Source of the DNA: Nitrososphaerota archaeon | GTDB taxonomy: Archaea > Thermoproteota > Nitrososphaeria > Nitrososphaerales > JACQRY01 | DNA: 47,076 nucleotides | Assembly: GCA_016184315.1 (NCBI GenBank) | Contig: JACPCU010000019.1 | Coordinates: 1 to 47,076, forward strand | Direction: 5' to 3' | Shown here: positions 9,141 to 16,843 of the stretch, in pieces | Numbering within the stretch: position 1 is the stretch's first letter | How the letters are laid out: every line of letters begins with the position of its first letter | Program-made: the position numbers and the translations under genes | Notes under the pieces: model-generated | What the model was told of the DNA's origin: nothing | Database searches by the model: none | What the model saw: only the letters and a program-made list of their open reading frames with translations

Positions 9141-10502
9141 ATGGCTGTTTCCAGCGCTCCGATGATTTTCAATGGCCTTACCCTTATCATAATTGCTGTA
9201 TCAGTGGTTATGCTGTTTAGGCAAAAGGGCTCCTACTTCAAACCTGTCCGACTGTTCCTAATTTCTGCTTACCTCCTCTTTAGTATCACACTGATACTTG
9301 AATTCCTCAGAGACATTTTTGAGACCGACATAGTTGCCTTCTACTATACTCAGATAGGGCTGTCCGCGGTTATACTAGCAAACTTAGCACTCACAGTGTC
9401 AGCTGCCACACTGGCACAACAGCCCAGCATCGTATTGAGCCATTTTGGTTTCAAAAGCAAGAGATCGTTGAACTGGGCTCTTCTTTCCTACGCGTTGTTC
9501 GCTGCCTTCCTGCTTGCCTCACTTTGGGTCACGGAGCCGTTTACCATGAGCATTGCCGTCAGACCCTATGGAGACGAAGTTCTGACACCAATGTTCCACG
9601 ACTGGTATTCGCTGGGACTTGTTGTCCTCTTGTTCGCCTTTGTAGCTTATCCGAGCAGAATGATGATCCTTCGCAGCAGGATGATTCGCTCTCCAATTGC
9701 GTCAAGGGCGCTAATGATCCTACCTGTTTCATGGAGCGGCGTGGGGGGAGTGCTGATTGTCTTCAATGGATATCTCAGGTTACTTGGCATTGAAGCAGTT
9801 GACATCGGTAATCTCATTTCCGCGGGTCTTTTTTCGGTTACAACGTATTTCTTCAGGAGAATCACTCTTCTCGAAAGCTTCTTCGAGGAGCCTGCAGTAG
9901 TTCTTCCTGTCAAGCCGGAGCAGGAAGGGTTGTTCTCCAGCCGCCTAGGAGTTTCCGGGTCTCAGATACTCGGAAAAAAGATGCTACTGGAGTTTGACCC
10001 CTCGAGCAGCTTTGAGAGGATCGTCAAAGACTTCGTCTACGAATCTTTGTCTGCATCACTGCTGGCGTTGGTGTTGACCCGTAGGGGCAGCCCAGTGCAT
10101 CTTGCCTTGGAGGACCAACCTCAAGTAAGATTTCTATGTTTGACACCATCGGTATCATATCCTCAGCAGGGTGCTTCGGAAAGAGAACTTCTGCTTCCGT
10201 CGGAAGACCTTTCCATAGTCCTCGGAGCGATGGATAAGGCGCTTAGCGCTGAGCCAGATGCCAAGATAACCATCGTCGTTGACAGTCTTTCAGGCATAAT
10301 AATATCTTCAGGGTTCGAGAAGACTTACAGTTTCTTGGTTTATTCACTGGAATTGTTGTCCAATCCTAGGGTCACGGCGCTTTACCTTTTGAACCCAAGT
10401 GCTAATGACCCTAAGAATGTATCAACGATACGAGCCTTGTTTGCGACCCAAATAGCCCAAAGAGACGGTGGGTTTAGAGTCGTAAAGGCCATTCAGTCTT
10501 AG
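9141..10502 (+). CDS. Seven-helix membrane protein with C-terminal degenerate RecA/KaiC-like (DUF835-like) domain
   Basis: A 453-residue protein. The first roughly 245 residues contain seven hydrophobic helices separated by short loops, a receptor- or sensor-like topology. The C-terminal 180 residues resemble a RecA/KaiC fold: strands followed by a Walker B-like KITIVVDSLSG and a late LYLLNPS strand, but there is no Walker A lysine loop, so ATP hydrolysis is unlikely. The layout recalls DUF835-type archaeal signalling proteins. An AAAGGAGG stretch lies about 14 bp upstream of ATG. It sits 21 bp behind the third KaiC-like gene. I infer a membrane sensor whose dead KaiC-like domain could partner the neighbouring active ATPase. 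The ligand is unknown. Confidence 0.7.
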   Translation: MAVSSAPMIFNGLTLIIIAVSVVMLFRQKGSYFKPVRLFLISAYLLFSITLILEFLRDIFETDIVAFYYTQIGLSAVILANLALTVSAATLAQQPSIVLSHFGFKSKRSLNWALLSYALFAAFLLASLWVTEPFTMSIAVRPYGDEVLTPMFHDWYSLGLVVLLFAFVAYPSRMMILRSRMIRSPIASRALMILPVSWSGVGGVLIVFNGYLRLLGIEAVDIGNLISAGLFSVTTYFFRRITLLESFFEEPAVVLPVKPEQEGLFSSRLGVSGSQILGKKMLLEFDPSSSFERIVKDFVYESLSASLLALVLTRRGSPVHLALEDQPQVRFLCLTPSVSYPQQGASERELLLPSEDLSIVLGAMDKALSAEPDAKITIVVDSLSGIIISSGFEKTYSFLVYSLELLSNPRVTALYLLNPSANDPKNVSTIRALFATQIAQRDGGFRVVKAIQS

Positions 10503-10512
10503 ATCCTCTGGG

Positions 10513-11556
10513 TCATGTTACTGATGGTGGAGTTACCAGTGAAAGATCAAAGCTTTTGATCAGATAGGATAACTCAAACAGCTTCTGTCTTGCCGGACTT
10601 GGTTTTAGTTTCATAAGTTCGGCTCTTCCCTTATTAGCGGCGCTGCTAGCTGCGCTCATGGCATAGTCGACGGACCCCAATTTGTGAAGAACTCTCTTGA
10701 CGTGAATGAGCTCTGTTTCAGATAACTGTCTTCCCATCAAACTGGTCAAGTATCGTCTAACAGATGGATCGGCTTTACCAAGAGCATGCACAAGAACAAA
10801 GTTTCCCACACGGTTCTGAAAATCTATGAGAACAGGTTTACCCATGCTATCAGCTTGGCCGAAGACATCCAATAGATCATCTTGCAGCTGATATGCTAAC
10901 CCAAGACCCATGCCGAAGTTTCTCAGCGCATCAACCTCGAAGTCGCTTCCCAGACCCACCACTGCTCCAGACGCAGCTGCAGAAGCGATAATGGCGCCTG
11001 TCTTTCCTTTCGCAATCTCCAAGTATTCCTGTTCGGTGATGTCGATGCGCCCTGAGAACTCTGCTTCAACTTGCTCTCCTATTGCAGCGGCCTTAGCTGC
11101 ATCTCCAAGCAGATCCAACAGAGTGCTAAGACGTTTAGCATCAAGGTTCAGACGGCCGTATCCAGCCAGTTTCTTGAAAATCTCGAAAATAAGGATGTCC
11201 GATGTTAGTATCGCTCTGCTCAGACCGAATTCATTATGGACTGACGGGAGGCCCCTCCGAGAATCTGATTTGTCTATCATATCGTCTTGAACGAGAGAGG
11301 CGCAGTGGGCAAGCTCGTAGGCGACAGCTGCTGGGACGGCGCGTCTAAAGTCTCCGCCTACAGCTTCGCAGGCAAGAAGCGTTAGCACTGGTCGAATACG
11401 TTTACCTCCTGTGAGAAGGGCGCAGTCAACAGCTTTTTTCAGCGTAGGATTGTCGACTGAGATTTCTGTTAGGGCTGACTCTACAAGATGGATGTAGTCC
11501 CCGAATCTCGTCAATCTTCGTGACGAGGGACCGCCGCTAATCAATTGGAGAGTCAC
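10513..11556 (-). CDS. idsA: Isoprenyl diphosphate synthase (probable geranylgeranyl diphosphate synthase)
   Basis: A 347-residue trans-prenyltransferase that condenses isopentenyl diphosphate onto allylic primers to make precursors of archaeal membrane lipids. Visible are GGKRIRP near residue 50, the first Asp-rich motif LVQDDMIDKSDSRRG near 90 and the second Asp-rich motif QLQDDLLD near 235. Residues 4 and 5 before the first DDxxD are small (Ser, Ala), which in this family allows products of C20 or longer, so geranylgeranyl or farnesylgeranyl diphosphate is likely. Its start overlaps the end of the TrmB-like gene by 20 bp, so the two are probably one transcript. Confidence 0.88.
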   Translation of the reverse strand: MTLQLISGGPSSRRLTRFGDYIHLVESALTEISVDNPTLKKAVDCALLTGGKRIRPVLTLLACEAVGGDFRRAVPAAVAYELAHCASLVQDDMIDKSDSRRGLPSVHNEFGLSRAILTSDILIFEIFKKLAGYGRLNLDAKRLSTLLDLLGDAAKAAAIGEQVEAEFSGRIDITEQEYLEIAKGKTGAIIASAAASGAVVGLGSDFEVDALRNFGMGLGLAYQLQDDLLDVFGQADSMGKPVLIDFQNRVGNFVLVHALGKADPSVRRYLTSLMGRQLSETELIHVKRVLHKLGSVDYAMSAASSAANKGRAELMKLKPSPARQKLFELSYLIKSFDLSLVTPPSVT

Positions 11557-12409
11557 TTAGTTTCCACAAGAAGTCGAAGAGGAGCTTCATTGAGTTGGTT
11601 AGACTGGCATGAGTAGTGTATATCACCTGCAAAGCATGGCTGTATCCGTCGCCATTGCTGGGGAAAATTAGCAATTGCGATGAGTCCACTAATACGAAGT
11701 TTGGAAGATGGTGAGGCTTGATTTGGAGACGTTTGATTGTGAAAGCCTCCTTTATCTCATCTAAGATATGATTGCTTCTGTCGCTTATCTCTCCCACCAG
11801 CCTTAGATCAAGACATGTTGGAGATTTGCTCGATGCTTCAAAGAATCCGTGATGATACAGCTTTGCAGTAGTTTGATCGTTGCCAACCATCCATATGCTT
11901 GACTTTGCGGCCTCCAAGATGCGAACAGCGGTTGAGAAACTTTGCTTAGTGTTTGCCAGGACAATAAACCGTTCCGCGGTCTGTTCTTGCTGTTCCAAGG
12001 CGGGGAGTGAACCGAAGTTCGATACCATCTCCTCTTTCCTGCTTTCGATGTATTTGATCCTGTCCTTCTCGAGTGAGACGAGAAGATCCAAGGCTTTCTG
12101 TAATGGCGTGGCGACGAACATCAGAGGGTAGGTGAAGGTTCCAGAGACTAGGCCCTTATTCTGCAGGCCGGTGAGGATATGGTATGTCTCTGTGCGATGA
12201 ATACCTGTAGACTTGGAGACATCGCTTGCCTTCTTTGGTCCGGTTCTCAAGAGGTAGGCGTATGCCCGGGCCTCGTTTTGAGTCAAACCCAGTTTGGCTA
12301 ATTCTGCTTTGAGCTCCTCGACTAAACCGACTTCGTCTCGTAGGCGGGGGGTAGTGTATTCTTGCTGTGGGTGTGACTCTTCGGTTAACGTAGGTTGCTC
12401 CTGCCACAT
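11537..12409 (-). CDS. TrmB-family transcriptional regulator
   Basis: A 290-residue protein with a winged helix-turn-helix at about residues 35-100 (LGLTQNEARAYAYLLRTG, then KASDVSKSTGIHRTETYHIL), the hallmark of TrmB-like regulators. The C-terminal half (about 140-285) is an effector or dimerisation domain of the type that binds small molecules or resembles phospholipase-D folds. The last 20 bp overlap the prenyl synthase gene, so it may control lipid precursor synthesis as well as itself. A TATA-like box on the minus strand (12435-12446) lies 30 bp before ATG 12409, inside a perfect 7-bp inverted repeat that could be its own operator. Confidence 0.85.
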   Translation of the reverse strand: MWQEQPTLTEESHPQQEYTTPRLRDEVGLVEELKAELAKLGLTQNEARAYAYLLRTGPKKASDVSKSTGIHRTETYHILTGLQNKGLVSGTFTYPLMFVATPLQKALDLLVSLEKDRIKYIESRKEEMVSNFGSLPALEQQEQTAERFIVLANTKQSFSTAVRILEAAKSSIWMVGNDQTTAKLYHHGFFEASSKSPTCLDLRLVGEISDRSNHILDEIKEAFTIKRLQIKPHHLPNFVLVDSSQLLIFPSNGDGYSHALQVIYTTHASLTNSMKLLFDFLWKLSDSPID

Positions 12410-12421
12410 TTCTGTCTAACA

Positions 12422-12449
12422 GATAAACAGTTCAGAATTTAAGTTTATC
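12422..12449 (-). promoter_or_regulatory. Inverted repeat over the TATA box of the TrmB-like gene (candidate operator)
   Basis: GATAAAC at 12422-12428 and its exact reverse complement GTTTATC at 12443-12449 flank a 14-bp A/T-rich spacer holding the probable TATA box of the TrmB-like gene, about 30 bp from its ATG. A dimeric regulator bound here would block the TATA-binding protein, a common archaeal repression mode. Autoregulation is inference. Confidence 0.5.
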
Positions 12450-12543
12450 GCTTTAACCTTCTAAGACTCTAATCCAAACCGCATTGATAGCCCAAGGCAG
12501 GAATCAACTAAGCTGTGGCAAAAGTGGCCAAGTCCTACGTGTA

Positions 12544-13077
12544 CTAATCAATGGAGCCGGTGCCGTTCACAAAGATTACGCTGAGAAACCCGTTTCCAGG
12601 TATGTTGAAGAAGCCTATGAACACGCCAGTAGAGAGATCTCCGCGAAACTGACCGCTGAAGGCCTGGCCGTCTTCCGACACTCCGCGAAATGCCACCATT
12701 GCGGCGGTTCCCTGTACCATGAGTCTACCTTGAATAGAACCGTTTAGTGTTAATTGGTTTGTCGGGCCGAGTCCGGGTCCTGTAGCTGAGAGGGAAGCAG
12801 TCCCTGTGAATCCGCCTCCGGCGCCAGTAGCAAGTCCACTTATGGAGAAGGTTCCGACAACATCTCCCTCTTGACCTTGTGAAGGTGTAACTGTCCCAGA
12901 GATGCTGATGGTTGCGTTGGCGAATGCGATCCCTATTGCAGTTGAAAACAGTATGAAAGTAAATCCGCTTGCGCCTAGGAGCGAGTAGAACTTGTTCATT
13001 TGCCGGTAGAGATGTTGAACTTGCTTTAAACCTTTGTTGCTCTGGTCTGATACAGTTTTGTCCAGCTGCTTCTCCAC
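12544..13077 (-). CDS. Membrane-anchored protein of unknown function
   Basis: A 177-residue protein that I do not recognise. A polar N-terminus of about 26 residues precedes one hydrophobic helix (about 33-52, SGFTFILFSTAIGIAFA). The remainder is a Gly/Thr/Ser-rich, beta-strand-like outer domain with low Lys content, suggesting a surface-exposed beta barrel or sandwich. GTG 13077 lies about 26 bp from a TATA-like box on the minus strand at 13098-13108, so the longer start is favoured over Met27. It is transcribed divergently from the zinc mini-protein. Confidence 0.6.
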   Translation of the reverse strand: MEKQLDKTVSDQSNKGLKQVQHLYRQMNKFYSLLGASGFTFILFSTAIGIAFANATISISGTVTPSQGQEGDVVGTFSISGLATGAGGGFTGTASLSATGPGLGPTNQLTLNGSIQGRLMVQGTAAMVAFRGVSEDGQAFSGQFRGDLSTGVFIGFFNIPGNGFLSVIFVNGTGSID

Positions 13078-13097
13078 CGTAATTCTGTGAACAAGTT

Positions 13098-13108
13098 CGT
13101 TATATGTT
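13098..13108 (-). promoter_or_regulatory. TATA-like box for the membrane-anchored protein
   Basis: On the minus strand this reads AACATATAACG, centred about 26 bp before GTG 13077, as expected for a leaderless archaeal transcript. Confidence 0.45.
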
Positions 13109-13133
13109 GAATTCTACTTATGTTTTTGACGTG

Positions 13134-13142
13134 CTTAAATAT
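13134..13142 (+). promoter_or_regulatory. TATA-like box for the zinc mini-protein
   Basis: CTTAAATAT is centred 29 bp upstream of ATG 13167. It lies inside the longer reading from 13104 and therefore argues for the shorter 41-residue product. Confidence 0.45.
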
Positions 13143-13166
13143 GACTCGGTGGAAGTGTCGTCTGAA

Positions 13167-13292
13167 ATGAATTGCGTGTGGTGTGACAACGAATTGGAGG
13201 AATCAGACCCAGCTCAGGTCACCTACCTTTCATGCGGCAACTGTCTTTACCACCCTGACTCTAATCATGTTCCCGTCATTCTTTCCGCGTAG
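13167..13292 (+). CDS. Zinc-ribbon mini-protein (41 residues)
   Basis: A 41-residue protein with two CxxC knuckles: CVWC at residues 3-6 and CGNC about 16 residues later, followed by a conserved-looking His-Pro. This is the layout of a small zinc ribbon. I chose ATG 13167 because a TATA-like box (13134-13142) lies 29 bp upstream. A longer reading of 62 codons starts at 13104 but would contain that box. Function is unknown. Small zinc ribbons in archaea often bind nucleic acid or larger complexes. It is divergent from the membrane-anchored protein and isolated on its strand. Confidence 0.5.
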   Translation: MNCVWCDNELEESDPAQVTYLSCGNCLYHPDSNHVPVILSA

Positions 13293-13473
13293 TCTTAGAA
13301 CGGACTGTTAGTCAAGGGCTTAACCTGTCGCCGAACTACTTCTCAACCTGTTCCAAATCCAGTCGCGTAAGCATAGAACGCGATGTGCCCCAGTCATGTA
13401 AATGCTGACGTGTAGAGGGAGGCGATACGAAGGGCGATGGGTCAATTTGGTGGTTCGTATTGGAGAGGGGTGT

Positions 13474-14433
13474 TTATTCCCAGCTAGGCCTCATGTCTTG
13501 TCTCATGAATTTCAGATATGAAATGGTGAAGGTGATGATTAGGGCAGCGATGAGGCCGGTTACGTGGGGCCATATCAGGGTGAGGCTTTGGTCTAAGGCG
13601 ATTGGGTTGGGTATTATGAGCTCGGGTCGGTCTACTATGACTAGGCCTAGGGTTCGGACGGTGGGGTTCATGAGTACGATGGTTGCTTCGTCGAATAGGG
13701 TGTTGGGTGAGAGGCGGGTCAAGCTTCTCCTGAGCGCATCGTTCGCTGTGACTATTTCAGGGTCGTTGTCTGTGATGGGGACCTTCATGGGGACAAGTAG
13801 GTTGGTTACGAGTCCCGCTATGAACAGGATGATGAAACTGAAGAATATCCATAGGGCTATGCCTGCTAGGGCTGAGGTGGCTGTTCTTCTCACAAGTATC
13901 GAGAGCAGTATGCCTATGCCGAGCCAGAGGGAAATGTAGACTATGCTGATGGCCGAGAAAGCGAGGATCCTTGATGCTTCTTCGAGGGACGGTACTATTC
14001 CCAGCCCGAGTATGCCCATCCCTGTGATTATGAGCACTATGCTCATGATCAGGAGAGCGATGGTGACCAGCCCTGCGAGGAATTTGCCGTTGATTATGTC
14101 GTCTCGGTGGATGGGTTGGGAGGCTAGTCTGCTCATTGTTCCGCTCGCTATTTCTCTGTTGATTGAGTCGAAGCCAAGTGCTAGACCAATTATGGGACCG
14201 AAGATACTGATGAATGAGATGAATGGCGGAGAGGCCCCGTCTATAGATGTCATAAGGCTCAGGAAGGGGAAGCTGAACCCGGTGCTGTTAGCGGGGTCGC
14301 TGATCAAGGCTTGCACACCGAAGTAGGCGCCTGCCAGCCCAGCCAGGTAGACCAATAGGAAGAGTATTGTGAATCGTTTGCTGCTAAGATGGTCTCCCAG
14401 CTCTTTCACAATTATCGCGAATATGCCTGACAT
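13474..14433 (-). CDS. ABC-2 type transporter permease
   Basis: A 319-residue integral membrane protein with the six-helix layout of ABC-2 permeases: an N-terminal IVKELGDHLSSKRF amphipathic element before helix 1, a large extracytoplasmic segment after it, then the characteristic NREIASGTMSRLASQPI loop followed by the remaining helices. A second outer loop lies between about residues 220 and 285. It begins 1 bp after the ATPase gene and is the last gene of a three-gene operon with it and a NEW3-domain protein. Such systems export lipids, drugs or polymers or control surface proteins. The substrate is not evident. Confidence 0.88.
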   Translation of the reverse strand: MSGIFAIIVKELGDHLSSKRFTILFLLVYLAGLAGAYFGVQALISDPANSTGFSFPFLSLMTSIDGASPPFISFISIFGPIIGLALGFDSINREIASGTMSRLASQPIHRDDIINGKFLAGLVTIALLIMSIVLIITGMGILGLGIVPSLEEASRILAFSAISIVYISLWLGIGILLSILVRRTATSALAGIALWIFFSFIILFIAGLVTNLLVPMKVPITDNDPEIVTANDALRRSLTRLSPNTLFDEATIVLMNPTVRTLGLVIVDRPELIIPNPIALDQSLTLIWPHVTGLIAALIITFTISYLKFMRQDMRPSWE

Positions 14434-14434
14434 T

Positions 14435-15376
14435 CTAAGTCTCCCTGAAGTATCTGGTGTAGATCTCCTCTAGAGAAGAGTCGCGCAGCTTCATCTCTAG
14501 GAGCTGAGCTCCTTGTTCCACGATCTTCTTCGCTATCAAAGGTCTTACGTCTTCGCCGCACCTAACGCTCAGTGCGCTCCCGGATCGATGCACGTCTTTG
14601 ACACTGGGCAGTGAGCGTAGATCTTCCAGCAAGGCTCTACTCTCGCTTTTCTCAGCTAACTGAACCTCGATGGTCAAGTCTCCGCCTTTCAAAGCCTCTT
14701 TTCCAAGTCGCTCTATGCTTCCGTAGGCAACCAGCCGCCCTTTGGCGATGATTCCTACTCTATGGCAAATCCTCTGAACCTGGTATAGTAGATGGGATGA
14801 AAGCATGACGGTTGTCTTCTTTTCTTCGCTCAGGTTTCTTATCAAGCCGAGGATCAGTTTGACGCCTTCAGGGTCAACGCCCGCAGTAGGCTCGTCAAGG
14901 AAAGCAACGCTCGGCTCTTTGATTAACACATCTGCAATGCCGAGGCGCTGCTTCATGCCTTTGGAGAACTTGCCCACCTTCTTGTCTGAGACGTCTTTGA
15001 GGCCCACAGCGGCTAGGACGTCGGTGACCTTATTCTCTGATTCGCCCCGGGGGATACTGTTCAGCCTGGCGGTATAGAGAAGATTCTGGTAGGCAGTCAT
15101 ATCATCGTAGAAGCCAACGTTCTCCGGCAAGTATCCTGCCAAACGCCTGATCTTTATCCCTTGTCGAGGTAGTTGATAGCCAGCGACTTTGGCTATTCCT
15201 GAAGAGGGTTCGGTTAAACCCATCAGCATCAGTATGGTGGTGGTCTTTCCTGCGCCGTTGGGGCCGAGGAAGCCGAAGATTTCTCCCTGCTCGATCTGCA
15301 TGCTCAGCTCGTTGACAGCTATCGTTTCCCCGTAGGCCTTGGTGAGCTTGTCAAGTTCGATGACCGTGTCCGGCAT
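14435..15376 (-). CDS. ABC transporter ATP-binding protein
   Basis: A 313-residue ABC ATPase with every core motif: Walker A GPNGAGKTT (about 39-47), signature FSKGMKQRLG (a variant of LSGGQ), Walker B SVAFLDEPTAG and the switch His in SSHLL. About 80 residues beyond the core form the accessory domain seen in ABC-2 exporters of the CcmA/NatA type. The gaps to the upstream NEW3-domain gene and the downstream permease are only 2 and 1 bp, so the three proteins form one transcript and probably one export complex. Confidence 0.93.
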   Translation of the reverse strand: MPDTVIELDKLTKAYGETIAVNELSMQIEQGEIFGFLGPNGAGKTTTILMLMGLTEPSSGIAKVAGYQLPRQGIKIRRLAGYLPENVGFYDDMTAYQNLLYTARLNSIPRGESENKVTDVLAAVGLKDVSDKKVGKFSKGMKQRLGIADVLIKEPSVAFLDEPTAGVDPEGVKLILGLIRNLSEEKKTTVMLSSHLLYQVQRICHRVGIIAKGRLVAYGSIERLGKEALKGGDLTIEVQLAEKSESRALLEDLRSLPSVKDVHRSGSALSVRCGEDVRPLIAKKIVEQGAQLLEMKLRDSSLEEIYTRYFRET

Positions 15377-15378
15377 CC

Positions 15379-16554
15379 CTAACGCCTTCCGAGGCGGATG
15401 AAGGCAAGGACCATAGCTAGGATCGCTATGGCGACTACTGCTACTCCAACGAGCCCGAAGGTTGTTGGAGTTGAGACAGTGGCTCTGAGTCTCATGGTTT
15501 CAGAGGACTCTGATGTGCTAGCGGTAAGACCGACTCCGTAGTCGCCTGCAATTGCGTTTCCAGGAGGCTTAATCTTCACTTCCACTTGTCTGGTGCCTTT
15601 TGGCTCAAGCCGATCGAGCTGCTCTGGTTCAAACTTGAGGCTCCATTCACTAGGCTTGTCACTTGAGAGGCGCACGTTCTCCAAGATTGCTGTCCCACCG
15701 TTCTCTACGATCAATGTGACTATCTGCTCCTGTCCTGCGGTGACTCCTACGTTAAGGCGCTCGTCACTGGTCTTGAGCGACACCTTGAAGATGCCGGTCA
15801 CCTCAGCTTGAAGATCAATAGTGCTGCGTACGCCTCCCGCTGCAGCCCTCATGGTGAAGTTATATGTTCCCGGTGGCACCTGTTCCGGAGGTATCAGCTG
15901 GACATCAAGGCCTTTTGACTCGCCGCCCTTGAGTCTTAGGGTAGAGATCTGTTTGTCTTCGAAGGCGGGTTTGAAGGCTACTCTCCAGCCACCGGGGCCA
16001 GTTGCTGACAAGTCGAATGACAGTTCGTCAGGGGACTTGTTGGCCATGTCGATGGAGTATACGAATACTGTGCCGGACGGAGCTTTCAAAACGGGGTAGG
16101 TAGTTCTTAGATCAACCGCTGATGAGCCTTGCCTTGCTTTGACATAATTGACGTTAATGGATAGCCGCCCTAGATCTAATCCTTGGGGAGACGAAGCTCT
16201 TATTGTAACCGTGTATGAGCCGGCAGCCAGCTCTTCTGATGGACTCATCTCCAAGCTTAACTCGAGTTTTTCACCTGGGTCTACGGCTACACTGGTTAGA
16301 CCATAGCTTCTGTCCTGAAGCTTTGTGGACAATCCGTTGGGGGCTTCGACGCGAAGTCGGACTTCCTGCACTTCATTTCCTTGATTCCGTATTTCCAGGG
16401 GGACAAAGATACGGTCAGCACCCTCTATTTCTACGCCCAAGAAATTGGTTTTCATAGTTATGACGGGTTGAGCGTGGACAGGACTTACAATTAGGACCGG
16501 TGTTATCAGGGAGGCTATAACGACCATTGCTAGCGTTATTCTATAGACTTTCAT
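15379..16554 (-). CDS. Membrane-anchored NEW3-domain protein of an ABC exporter operon
   Basis: A 391-residue surface protein. An N-terminal signal sequence (about 1-28), three to four immunoglobulin-like beta domains with the NEW3-type pattern (repeated NxGNEVQEVRLRVEAPNG and PPG(T/N)Y-type turns), and a single C-terminal helix (about 366-386) ending in a basic tail. NEW3 domains are known from membrane proteins encoded beside ABC-2 exporters. It is the first gene of the operon, 2 bp before the ATPase. I infer an extracytoplasmic partner of the permease. The start ATG follows an open A/T-rich region. Confidence 0.82.
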   Translation of the reverse strand: MKVYRITLAMVVIASLITPVLIVSPVHAQPVITMKTNFLGVEIEGADRIFVPLEIRNQGNEVQEVRLRVEAPNGLSTKLQDRSYGLTSVAVDPGEKLELSLEMSPSEELAAGSYTVTIRASSPQGLDLGRLSINVNYVKARQGSSAVDLRTTYPVLKAPSGTVFVYSIDMANKSPDELSFDLSATGPGGWRVAFKPAFEDKQISTLRLKGGESKGLDVQLIPPEQVPPGTYNFTMRAAAGGVRSTIDLQAEVTGIFKVSLKTSDERLNVGVTAGQEQIVTLIVENGGTAILENVRLSSDKPSEWSLKFEPEQLDRLEPKGTRQVEVKIKPPGNAIAGDYGVGLTASTSESSETMRLRATVSTPTTFGLVGVAVVAIAILAMVLAFIRLGRR

Positions 16555-16694
16555 GCGCTACACCTCTAACCTATTTGGCGTCATCCCGCCTATCCCCCGT
16601 TTTATAAGACTTCTTTTCCATAGGCTTCTCAGTCCTATGGGCAGTCCGAAGGATGATTGGTTTGTTGTCTTGCTGGCCGAGGTTTGATGGGAGG

Positions 16695-16782
16695 GGCCGT
16701 CGGTGGGATTTTCGGATTACTCTCGAACCCACGACCTAGAGGTCCACAGCCTCCTATGCTCCCAATCTACACCACGACGGCC
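16695..16782 (-). tRNA. tRNA-His (GTG) with an intron in the T-loop
   Basis: Read on the minus strand, an 8-bp acceptor stem forms because the extra G(-1) typical of tRNA-His is encoded and pairs with C73. The D-arm (loop A14...G18G19...A21) and the anticodon arm with loop CTGTGGA (anticodon GTG) are regular, and the T-stem is GTGGG/CCCAC. The T-loop is 20 nt instead of 7. Removing 13 nt (16709-16721) gives loop TTCGAGT and a 75-nt tRNA. The 4-bp helix TTCG/CGAA with AGA and AAT bulges forms a bulge-helix-bulge cut site between positions 59 and 60. CCA is not encoded. Confidence 0.9.
16709..16721 (-). other. 13-nt tRNA-His intron (position 59/60)
   Basis: The intron reads AGTAATCCGAAAA on the minus strand. 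Its CGAA pairs with exon TTCG, leaving 3-nt bulges AG|A and AA|T at the two splice sites, which is the substrate form of the archaeal splicing endonuclease. The inner helix is reduced to about one pair. Confidence 0.75.
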
Positions 16783-16810
16783 GCAGTCCAGAAGAGCATT
16801 CTGAACTCTG

Positions 16811-16820
16811 ATTTTAACTG
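16811..16820 (-). promoter_or_regulatory. TATA-like box for tRNA-His
   Basis: CAGTTAAAAT on the minus strand is centred about 33 bp upstream of the tRNA-His 5' end. Confidence 0.4.
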
Positions 16821-16843
16821 TGCGCAAACCCTAGCAGATTAGC

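Noticed and set aside
12484-12747. 87-codon plus-strand open frame opposite the membrane-anchored protein
   Set aside because: It lies largely antisense to a gene with a better-supported start, promoter and membrane helix. The CHHC motif near its end is probably incidental.
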